DNA of 49,161 nt from Cellvibrionales bacterium (GTDB lineage Bacteria > Pseudomonadota > Gammaproteobacteria > Pseudomonadales > GM7GCV1): positions 58,509 through 107,669 of the forward strand of contig JACONM010000010.1 in assembly GCA_014323765.1 (NCBI GenBank), read 5' to 3'. Positions 37,169 through 44,937 of the stretch are shown one piece after another (the stretch's first letter is position 1; each line of letters begins with the position of its first letter). Under the pieces are notes generated by a model. That model did no database searches, had not been told where the DNA came from, and saw only the letters and a program-made list of their open reading frames with translations. A program made the position numbers and the translations under genes.

Positions 37169-37268
37169 GGCAATTATGTCGCAAACGCGGGGACTTTGTC
37201 GCCAGCGCAGGCAATCTGTCGTATCGATGGCTAACTTTTCGCAGCGGCGGCTAACTTGTCGCAGCGGC
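37169..37268. repeat. five tandem 20-bp direct repeats between cysC and sat
   Basis: Five units with an exact 20-bp period: 37169-37188, 37189-37208, 37209-37228, 37229-37248 and 37249-37268. Read in the direction of transcription each carries a GCGACA-like core (units 1, 2 and 5 GCGACA, unit 3 ACGACA, unit 4 GCGAAA) followed by an AAGTTxGCC-like tail. The last two units match at 19 of 20 bases and include the final codons and stop of cysC. Because 20 is not a multiple of three, it is not a protein repeat. Two helical turns per unit would put all copies on one face of the DNA. Confidence 0.7.
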
Positions 37269-37877
37269 GACGAGACCCCGCTCTTCCAACGCAGCGAGCA
37301 GCAGGGCGACCTCCTCCGCCAGACTCAATTCCGCACTCGGCAGCACAATTTCCGGGTTCTCAGGGGCCTCGTAGGGGTCATCGATGCCGGTGAAGTTAGC
37401 AATTTTGCCGGCCCGCGCCTGCTTGTAAAGCCCCTTGGGGTCGCGCTGCTCTGCCACCGCCAGCGGCACATCCACGAAAACCTCGATAAAGTCGAAGCCG
37501 CTCGCAGCATGCAAAGCGCGCACCTGCTCGCGGTCGCGGCGATAGGGGCTGACGAAGCTGGACAGCACAATCAGCCCCGCATCGGCAAACAGCTTGCTGA
37601 CCTCGCCAATGCGGCGGATATTTTCCGCCCGGTCCGCCGCCGAAAACCCCAAATTTTTGTTAATTCCAAGGCGGATATTGTCGCCATCCAGCCGATAGCA
37701 CAGGTGCCCGCGGGCAAACAACGCGCTTTCCAAAGCCACCGCAATGGTGCTCTTACCGCTACCGGACAGCCCCGTGAACCACAGGGTCGCCCCCCGCTGC
37801 CCCAGCAACCGCCCACGGTCGGCGGCACTGATATCGCCCGCATGCCAATGGACGTTAGTCGCTTTCTGTTCAGTCAT
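37251..37877 (-). CDS. cysC: adenylyl-sulfate kinase
   Basis: CysC phosphorylates APS to PAPS. The 208-residue protein has the P-loop [11 protein letters not shown] at 35-44, [74 protein letters not shown] and [15 protein letters not shown] 37877 fits the family start; the longer frame to 38066 is not conserved in type. It is first in the cysC-sat-ppa-DHH operon and divergent from the type III mod gene with 163 bases between. Confidence 0.96.
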   Translation of the reverse strand: MTEQKATNVHWHAGDISAADRGRLLGQRGATLWFTGLSGSGKSTIAVALESALFARGHLCYRLDGDNIRLGINKNLGFSAADRAENIRRIGEVSKLFADAGLIVLSSFVSPYRRDREQVRALHAASGFDFIEVFVDVPLAVAEQRDPKGLYKQARAGKIANFTGIDDPYEAPENPEIVLPSAELSLAEEVALLLAALEERGLVAAATS

Positions 37878-38040
37878 GAGTGCCTGCCTGCCTGTTGTAC
37901 GGCGGGCAATTCTACGCCAGCGCACCCGTATCGCAAAATGCATGCGGGCAAATTTTTGGCAATCGACGGCATCGGTAGTAGACTGCCCCCCGATTCGCCG
38001 CACAAAGGCAGCAACGCACACCGCCACCGGGCACCAAAAC

Positions 38041-39806
38041 ATGACCGAGATCCACTTCAAGGGCAAAGAGTTCGTCTACAACTACCACCTGTCCGTGCCC
38101 TTCCGCCCGCTGGTGCCGCATGCGGACAAGGGCATAGGTCCGGTTGATCTCGATGGCAACCTGATTGTGCAGGGCGACAACCTGCATGCGCTCAAGACCC
38201 GCTACCCACCTACGCCGGCAAAGTGGACTGCATCTTTATCGACCCGCCCTACAACACCGGCAACGAGGGCTGGTGCTACAACGACAACCTCAACGCGCCC
38301 ATGATCCGCGAATGGCTAATGTCAAACCCCATCGGCATTGAGGATGGCCTGCGCCACGACAAATGGTGCGCGATGATGTGGCCGCGGCTGCGGTTGCTGT
38401 ATGAATTGCTGGCGGAAGATGGTGTCTTATTTATCTGTATTGATAACAATGAATTCGATCGATTGAAAATACTAGCCACCGATGTTTTCGGAGACGAAAA
38501 TTATCTAGGGACATTTGTATGGCAAACCAAAAGAGCCGCCCGAGGAGTTCCTCCTACAAAAATGCTTATGGACACCCATGAATACATCCATTGCTTTGCT
38601 AAGGGAGAATTCAAATTCAAAGGCATGGAGCGCGACGAAGAAGATTTTTCAAACCATGACAATGATCCAAGAGGGCTATCGCGAAATGAAAGCATTAGAG
38701 CCACTGGCAAACAAAACAATTACTTCACTATAGTGAATCCTGAAAACGGAATGGGATTTTATGGTAACTGGGCCTTTTCAGAGAAGAGAATAAATGAGAT
38801 GATAAAAGAAAGCTTGATCATTTTTCCGCCTGACGAATCCGGTACACCCCGGCAGAGAAAATTTTTCGATAGCTATCGGAATGAAACAAAAGCATTGATC
38901 ACCACCCTTGGTTGGTTTTCTACAGAAAATGCCACCAATAACCTCATGGATATTTTTGGCGGCAAAAAGGCCTTCGATTTTCCTAAACCTATTAGTTTGG
39001 TTCAGTTTCTAATTGAGCAAGCCACTCCTTCAAATGGCTTAATCATGGATTCTTTCGCCGGTTCCGGTACAACCGCCCATGCCGTCCTACAAGCCAACAA
39101 AGCCGACGGTGGCAACCGCCGTTTTATCCTCGTCGAAATGGAAGAGTACGCAGATAAATTGACCGCCGAGCGAGTGCGGCGGGTGATCGACGGTTATTCA
39201 TTCAAAGGCACCCAAAAGACCGAGCTGTTGCGCGATAAAATGACCTGGAGCAAGATCAAAAATGCCGAGAAACTGACCGCGGCGGTCGCAGCCATTGAAA
39301 ACCTGCACGGCCATGAATACGATTCAATTAAGAAAACCGTCAAAGATGGCGAATTGATCGTCACCGGCGAAAAAACCGTAAAAGAAAAAACCGCAGGGCT
39401 GGGCGGCGGCTTTACCTATTGCACTCTCGGCAAAGTGGTTGATCTGGACAAGATCCTCAACGGCGGGGAATTGCCCGACTTTGAAGAGCTAGGATCCGCG
39501 CTATTCCACCGGGCCACCGCTCGCGCCTTTGACTCCGATGCCATGCGCGAGGCGGATTTTTACCTCGGATCCGCGGTCGGCCAGCATGTCTGGCTGCTTT
39601 ACCGCCCCGACATGAATTGGCTCAGATCGCCGGCAGCGGCCCTGACCCTAGAGCGGGCGGAAAGCTTCGTTGCCACCGCTCCAGAATCTCGCCATACTGT
39701 CTTCGCCCCGGCCCGCCATGTTAGCCAGCGAACACTCTTTGCAAAACGTATGCCGGTGGACTTCGTGCCCCTGCCTTTCTCCCTATATCAGCTCGAGCGG
39801 AGCTAG
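38041..39806 (+). pseudogene. mod: type III DNA methyltransferase Mod, frameshifted after about 53 codons
   Basis: The first frame (ATG 38041) reads [19 protein letters not shown] and GNLIVQGDNLHALK, the normal Mod N-terminus. The second frame, from about 38202 to 39806, reads LPTYAGKVDCIFIDPPYNTG (DPPY motif), WPRLRLLYELLAEDGVLFICID, and MDSFAGSGTTAHAVLQANK (SAM motif). One base is missing near 38199-38201. The N- and C-terminal thirds are GC-rich like the genome; the middle, about 38430-39060, is AT-rich and corresponds to the target-recognition part. Res starts four bases after the stop. Without Mod a type III Res cannot act, so the system should be silent unless the frame is rescued. Confidence 0.85.
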
Positions 39807-39810
39807 TTCC

Positions 39811-42435
39811 ATGAGCGCAAATTTCCGTCAACTCGATTATCAAGATCGCGTCTTAGCGCGGCTGGATGCTTATCTAGATGCGCTTAAAGAAGAAAAGGCG
39901 AAAGCCGAACAGGTCGCAGAACTCGCCGCACAAAACCCCGGGTTGGATATCCCCGTGTCGGACTTTACCGAGCAAGCGTGGCAGATGCTAGGGCAGGCGA
40001 GGGAATTGCCACCATCCCGAGTACTCATTCCCTATTCATCCCGCGCCGATGGCTGCAACCGACCGGTGCCAAATGCCGTATTAAAAGTACCGACCGCGGG
40101 CGGCAAAACATGGCTGGCCGTCTCGTCCGTCTCACGCATTATGGGGCGGTATTTAGATCGCAACACCGGTTTTGTATTATGGATTGTGCCGAATGAAGCC
40201 ATTTACACCCAAACCCTAAAACACCTGCAAGACCGCCAGCACCCTTACCGACAGGCACTGGAACGCGCCGCCGCCGGGCGGGTAAAAATTATGGAAAAGA
40301 CCGACCGGCTCAATGCCGGCGATATTGAAACGAATTTGTGCGTCATGTTACTAATGCTGCAATCCGCCAATCGCGAAACCCGCGATTCCTTGAAAATGTT
40401 TCAAGACCGCGGCGATGTGCACGGATTTTTCCCGCCGGAAGGGGAACAGCAGGCGCATCATGAAGCATTTAAGCAAACCCCCAATCTAGACGGCTATGGG
40501 GCGATCGATGACGCTTTCCGACTGGTCAAAGATTCGCTCGGCAATGCCTTGCGACTTATTCGACCATTGGTGGTATTGGATGAAGGGCACCGCGCTATTT
40601 CCAATTTGGCCTTCGCGACACTTTACGGCTTCAACCCATGTTTTGTATTGGAATTGACCGCCACCCCGCAGGACGTGCAACCCCGCGGCGGTAAAGACCC
40701 ACAGCCCGCCCGCTATGCCAATGTATTGGTAGAGGTAACTGGGCGCGAATTAGATCGGGAAGGCATGATTAAAATGCCGCTCAATTTAAATCCTAGACAA
40801 GATAGTAATTGGCAAGCCACGCTGGACGCCGCACGGGAAAAATTGCGCACACTGGACGCAGCGGCAGAGAATTTTCAAGCCAACACCGGTCGCTATATCC
40901 GCCCAATTATGCTAGTGCAGGTGGAGCGCACCGGAAGTGACCAGCGCGACGACCGGTACATTCACGCCGAGGACGTAAAACATTGGTTTTTAATTGCCGG
41001 TTTCCGTGAAGCCGAAATCGCCATTAAAACCGCCGAGCAAAACGACCTAGCGCAGCCAGAAAATCAAGACCTGCTTGCGGACACCAATCAGGTGCGGGTA
41101 ATTATCACCAAGCAAGCATTGCAAGAAGGCTGGGATTGCCCTTTTGCTTATATATTGTGCGCCCTAGCCGCCAGCAGTAACGAGAAAGCCATGACCCAAC
41201 TAGTAGGCCGCATTTTGCGCCAGCCCGATGCTGAGAAAACCGGCGTGGAGGCCCTCGACGAATGCCACATCATTACCCACCACGCCAACACAGCCAACGT
41301 GGTGGCAGCAATTAAAAAAGGCTTGGAACGGGATGGGCTGGGCGACTTGGTCTTGCATGTAAATCAAGATAATGTAGACAGTGCGGAGGGAGCGGTGCGC
41401 ACCATTCAGCGACGCCCAAAATTTGCAAAGACGCAAATCTATTTACCGCAAGTTATGTTCGTGCAAAATAACGAGGCGCGTGAACTGGATTATGAGATGG
41501 ATATTCTGGCGCAGATCGACTGGCGCGGGTTTGACATCAGCAAGATCGCCGCTGGTATTCCGGACAATGCGCAATCGCCGGAAAACCAGCTGCAACGCAT
41601 CCGCTTATCAGACTCGGGAGACGAGATTTTTACCAGCGAATCGGTGGCGGAAAATACCGAGGTTTTGCGCTTCGACCCCGTGCATGCCGTGCGGTCGATC
41701 TTAGACCTTGTGCCAAACCCCTTTGTCGGGCGAGAAATTGTAGGCAATTTACTGGATGCCCTAAAGTCCCGCGGTTTTGATAAGAAAAAAATCGGCCAGC
41801 TTGCCAGCCTTATCACCGCCGAGCTATGGCGCGGATTGGATAAGGCACGAATTGTACAGGCGGAGAAACTGTTTAAGGATAGAGTGGCAACCGGTCACAT
41901 CCAATTCCGCCTGCGATTGGACGGACGACACAACTGGAAAATGCCGCGCACGATGGAGACCACCGAGCCAGAAGACGCGGCACAGTTGCCAAGCAAGACG
42001 GGAGAACCATTGCAAAAAAGCCTGTTTGCACCCGTATATAAAGCGGAAATGAACAACGCTGAACAGAAAGTGGCCGTTTATCTCGACAGCGAGCAGGCCG
42101 TAACATGGTGGCATCGCAATGTAGCCCGCAGCCAATACGGCATTCAAGGTTGGAAAAAAGCAAAAATCTACCCCGATTTTATCTTCGCCGTACAAAAATC
42201 GGGCAAAGCAAAACGAATTACCGTGCTTGAAACCAAAGGCGACCACCTAGACAACCCCGACACCGCCTACAAGCGCGACCTTTTAGAATTTCTATCCAAA
42301 AACTTTGCATGGGACCACTACAAACCCGCCGGCGAATTAAAACTCGTACAAGACAACGGCGAGACAGTAGACTGCGCATTGATCCTAATGAGCGAATGGC
42401 AGAAAAAATTGCCTAACTATCTAAAACAAGCATAG
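39811..42435 (+). CDS. res: type III restriction enzyme subunit Res
   Basis: The 874-residue protein has a superfamily 2 helicase core: VPTAGGKTWLA (Walker A, GGKT at 97-100), LVVLDEGHRAISN (DEGH at 257-260), ELTATPQ at 281-287, ITKQALQEGWDCPFAYILCA and QLVGRILRQP. The C-terminal nuclease shows YPDFIFAV near 786 and LETKG near 805, a PD-(D/E)XK site. The intact frame is well kept although mod is broken. ATG 39811 is four bases after the mod stop, as usual for the pair. Confidence 0.93.
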   Translation: MSANFRQLDYQDRVLARLDAYLDALKEEKAKAEQVAELAAQNPGLDIPVSDFTEQAWQMLGQARELPPSRVLIPYSSRADGCNRPVPNAVLKVPTAGGKTWLAVSSVSRIMGRYLDRNTGFVLWIVPNEAIYTQTLKHLQDRQHPYRQALERAAAGRVKIMEKTDRLNAGDIETNLCVMLLMLQSANRETRDSLKMFQDRGDVHGFFPPEGEQQAHHEAFKQTPNLDGYGAIDDAFRLVKDSLGNALRLIRPLVVLDEGHRAISNLAFATLYGFNPCFVLELTATPQDVQPRGGKDPQPARYANVLVEVTGRELDREGMIKMPLNLNPRQDSNWQATLDAAREKLRTLDAAAENFQANTGRYIRPIMLVQVERTGSDQRDDRYIHAEDVKHWFLIAGFREAEIAIKTAEQNDLAQPENQDLLADTNQVRVIITKQALQEGWDCPFAYILCALAASSNEKAMTQLVGRILRQPDAEKTGVEALDECHIITHHANTANVVAAIKKGLERDGLGDLVLHVNQDNVDSAEGAVRTIQRRPKFAKTQIYLPQVMFVQNNEARELDYEMDILAQIDWRGFDISKIAAGIPDNAQSPENQLQRIRLSDSGDEIFTSESVAENTEVLRFDPVHAVRSILDLVPNPFVGREIVGNLLDALKSRGFDKKKIGQLASLITAELWRGLDKARIVQAEKLFKDRVATGHIQFRLRLDGRHNWKMPRTMETTEPEDAAQLPSKTGEPLQKSLFAPVYKAEMNNAEQKVAVYLDSEQAVTWWHRNVARSQYGIQGWKKAKIYPDFIFAVQKSGKAKRITVLETKGDHLDNPDTAYKRDLLEFLSKNFAWDHYKPAGELKLVQDNGETVDCALILMSEWQKKLPNYLKQA

Positions 42436-42576
42436 GATGTTTTTAGCTTGCGAGCCAATAGATCGTGGCGTGATCTTGGATAGATTCATGTTGGGAATAA
42501 CGGCAAGATACCGGGAAATTCCACAGCGGGGCAGGGTCGACCGAGCGTTACGTTAAGTTAGATTTGAACATGGGGC

Positions 42577-42604
42577 TTGCCGGGCAGGACCGCATGGCTA
42601 TAAT
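42577..42604 (+). promoter_or_regulatory. promoter of tRNA-Ser
   Basis: TTGCCG (42577-42582), 16 bases, then a perfect TATAAT (42599-42604). The start would be near 42611, a few bases before the tRNA 5' end at 42618. Confidence 0.65.
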
Positions 42605-42617
42605 TCCCAAACCGTAT

Positions 42618-42705
42618 GGAGGGATGGCTGAGTGGCTGAAGGCACCGGTTTCGAAAACCGGCGTATCGCAAGATACCTAGGGTTCGAATCCCTATCCCTC
42701 CGCCA
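42618..42705 (+). tRNA. tRNA-Ser (anticodon CGA)
   Basis: The acceptor GGAGGGA (42618-42624) pairs with TCCCTCC (42695-42701); discriminator G and encoded CCA (42703-42705) follow. The anticodon stem CCGGT/ACCGG encloses TTCGAAA with anticodon CGA at 42652-42654, reading UCG serine codons. A long variable arm (GTATC-gcaa-GATAC) marks the class II tRNA expected for serine. The T arm TAGGGTTCGAATCCCTA is standard. Confidence 0.97.
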
Positions 42706-42813
42706 TTTTATTAACGTAAGCTCAAAGGAATTTTTTCTTCGTCCGTAGCCAGATTGCGAATCTTTAAATTTATAGGCTAGAATGCCGCACTTCTCAGAAC
42801 GCAGGTTGTCTCC

Positions 42814-43746
42814 ATGAACCGCTCATCTTCCCTAAAACCCCGCCTTCGCTTGGTAGATCGGTATTTTCTTGCCCTATTGCTGGTGGGATTCGCTGGCGCA
42901 ACTGCGGCGGATGCTAAGCCGGGTTTCTCGCTTGCGAATACGTATGAGGAGGCGACAGATTCTGGTCGGCTGTCGGAGTATTGGATGAGTGAGAAATACG
43001 ATGGGGTGCGTGCGCTTTGGGATGGGGAAAAGCTGGTCTCGCGGGGTGGGACTGTGTATGCCGCGCCACCCTGGTTTATTGCGGGGTTGCCGCCGCAGGC
43101 TATGGACGGTGAACTTTGGTTGGGGCGGGGGCGATTCGAAGAGACGGTGTCGGTCGTGCGCCGCAAGGAACCGCATGCGGGTTGGCGCGATATAAAGTAT
43201 ATGGTTTTTGACCTGCCGCAGCGGGGCAGGGCGTTCCGTGAGCGGTATGCGGCTATGCAAGCCTTACGGCAAGATAACGCGAACCCCTATTGGCAGCCGG
43301 TGCCGCAGCGGCCGATTGCCTCGGCGGCGGTGCTGGAACAATACTACGATGAGGTCGTGGCGGGCGGCGGTGAAGGAGTGATGTTGCGGCGTATCGATTC
43401 AGCGCATCGGGCGGGGCGCAGCGATGATTTATTAAAAATAAAACCCGCGGCGCAGGCGCAGGCGGTGGTTATCGGATATAACCCGGGCAAGGGCAAATAC
43501 ACCGGGTTAGTCGGCTCGCTGCGGGTGCGCACCGCTACCAATAAAGTCTTTAATATCGGCAGCGGCCTGACCGATGCGCAACGAGAAAACCCGCCGCCGG
43601 TGGGAGCGACTATTCGCTATAGATTTCATGGCTACACCCGCACGGGCCTGCCGCGTTTTGCGGTTTTTTTAGGTGTGGTGGATGCGGGGCCGGGGCCTGA
43701 GGCTGAATCCAATAAGCCCTATCCGAAGTCTAGCCCCAACTCTTAA
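42814..43746 (+). CDS. ligE: ATP-dependent DNA ligase with signal peptide (Lig E type)
   Basis: A minimal ATP-dependent DNA ligase of 310 residues. The nucleotidyl lysine is K61 in SEKYDGVRALWDG; other motifs are QAMDGELWLGRG, YMVFDLPQRG, GEGVMLRR and DDLLKIKP, then an OB fold (VGSLRVRT...GATIRYRFHGYTRTGLPRF). The N-terminus is a signal peptide (FLALLLVGFAGATAADA), so the enzyme should be periplasmic, as known for Lig E, which has been linked to DNA uptake and extracellular DNA in Neisseria. A role in competence here is inference. It stands alone between tRNA-Ser and the convergent gpsA. Confidence 0.88.
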   Translation: MNRSSSLKPRLRLVDRYFLALLLVGFAGATAADAKPGFSLANTYEEATDSGRLSEYWMSEKYDGVRALWDGEKLVSRGGTVYAAPPWFIAGLPPQAMDGELWLGRGRFEETVSVVRRKEPHAGWRDIKYMVFDLPQRGRAFRERYAAMQALRQDNANPYWQPVPQRPIASAAVLEQYYDEVVAGGGEGVMLRRIDSAHRAGRSDDLLKIKPAAQAQAVVIGYNPGKGKYTGLVGSLRVRTATNKVFNIGSGLTDAQRENPPPVGATIRYRFHGYTRTGLPRFAVFLGVVDAGPGPEAESNKPYPKSSPNS

Positions 43747-43793
43747 TTAAGGTATCGCTGCGCAATCCGCACAGTCGCCGCATTTTTATTCTT

Positions 43794-43842
43794 GCAAACC
43801 CGTCTGCTTTTATTTTCTCGCTTTCTGTTTTTTTAGGTTTGC
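43794..43842. terminator. inverted repeat between convergent ligE and gpsA
   Basis: GCAAACC (43794-43800) and GGTTTGC (43836-43842) could pair around a pyrimidine-rich loop of 35 bases. The loop is long for a terminator; T-rich stretches lie within it. Offered only because the genes converge here. Confidence 0.2.
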
Positions 43843-43863
43843 GGAGTACTGGCGGAGAAAACT

Positions 43864-44859
43864 TTAGCCCGGTTGCGATTCTGCGCCGGCGACTATTCTG
43901 ACTAATCCGCGGTAGGCGAAGCGGGCTTTGGATTGGCCGCGCACGACTTGGTAGACCTCGCGGGCGATGGGCATGTCGATGCCGTATTCTGCGGCCAATT
44001 CCATAACCGCGGGGGCGCTTTTTACGCCCTCGGCGACCATGTGCATATCGCGGTCGATTTCTTCTAGGCTGCGGCCTTGGCCTAGGTGGTAGCCCACGCT
44101 GCGATTGCGGCTTTTTGCGCTGGTGCAGGTGGCGACTAGATCGCCCATGCCGGCGAGGCCGGAAAAGGTGGCGAATTGGCCGCCCATGGCGACCCCTAGG
44201 CGCGATATTTCGGCGAGGCCGCGGGTGATGACGGCGGCGCGGGTGTTGTCGCCGGCCCCTAGGCCATCGCCCATGCCGGCGGCGATGGCGATGATGTTTT
44301 TTAGCACGCCGCCGAGCTCGCAGCCGATCAGGTCTTGGTTGGTGTAGACGCGGAACATGCCGGTTTGGAATAGGCTTTGTAGGCGGGCGGTGAGGGGGGG
44401 ATTATCGGCGGCGACCACTGAGGCGGCGGCGCGACCGGCGATAATTTCCGGGGCTAAATTGGGGCCGGTGAGGACCGCGACTGGGTGGCCAGGCAGTTCT
44501 TGGCGGATGATTTCACTCATGCGCAAATGGCTGTCGGCTTCCAATCCCTTGGTTAGGCTGACCACCGGCACTGCAGTTTTTAGGTGCGGTGCGGTCTGCT
44601 TTAATACCGCCCGGAAATTCTGGGCTGGAATGGCCATGACCAATAGATCGCGGTCGGTTACCGCCTGCTCGATGTCATCGGTGGCGCGCAATTCGGGGTT
44701 TAATTGTGCGGCGGGCAGGTATTTTTTATTGCTGTGGTGGGCGTTAATTTCATCCGCGGTGGCCGCGCTTCGCGCCCAGAGAATGGTCGGGGTGTTGCGC
44801 GCCAACAGAGAGGCGACTGTGGTGCCCCAAGATCCTCCGCCCAATACGGCGACTTTCAC
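43864..44859 (-). CDS. gpsA: glycerol-3-phosphate dehydrogenase (NAD(P)+)
   Basis: It reduces dihydroxyacetone phosphate to sn-glycerol 3-phosphate for phospholipid synthesis. The 331-residue protein has VAVLGGGSWGTTVASLL at the N-terminus, LVMAIPAQNFRAVL, VVSLTKGLEADS, VLTGPNLAPEI, the catalytic lysine in GCELGGVLKNIIAIAAGMGDGLGAGDN, and GLAGMGDLVATC. Gammaproteobacterial genomes often keep it near secB; here it is alone, 78 bases from the end of the ETF-QO gene. Confidence 0.96.
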   Translation of the reverse strand: MKVAVLGGGSWGTTVASLLARNTPTILWARSAATADEINAHHSNKKYLPAAQLNPELRATDDIEQAVTDRDLLVMAIPAQNFRAVLKQTAPHLKTAVPVVSLTKGLEADSHLRMSEIIRQELPGHPVAVLTGPNLAPEIIAGRAAASVVAADNPPLTARLQSLFQTGMFRVYTNQDLIGCELGGVLKNIIAIAAGMGDGLGAGDNTRAAVITRGLAEISRLGVAMGGQFATFSGLAGMGDLVATCTSAKSRNRSVGYHLGQGRSLEEIDRDMHMVAEGVKSAPAVMELAAEYGIDMPIAREVYQVVRGQSKARFAYRGLVRIVAGAESQPG

Positions 44860-44937
44860 GCTTTTTTCCTTATTTATTCAGCTTTATTCAACGGGGCGGA
44901 CTGTGCGGCAGTCTTGCGGTTAGGCGGCTTGCGGCAT

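Noticed and set aside
37161-38147. Long plus-strand open frame across cysC
   Set aside because: It is the reverse shadow of cysC, which has all kinase motifs.
42618-42705. tRNA-Ser as attachment site for an integrated element carrying the type III system
   Set aside because: I found no second copy of the tRNA 3' end within the window and no integrase gene.
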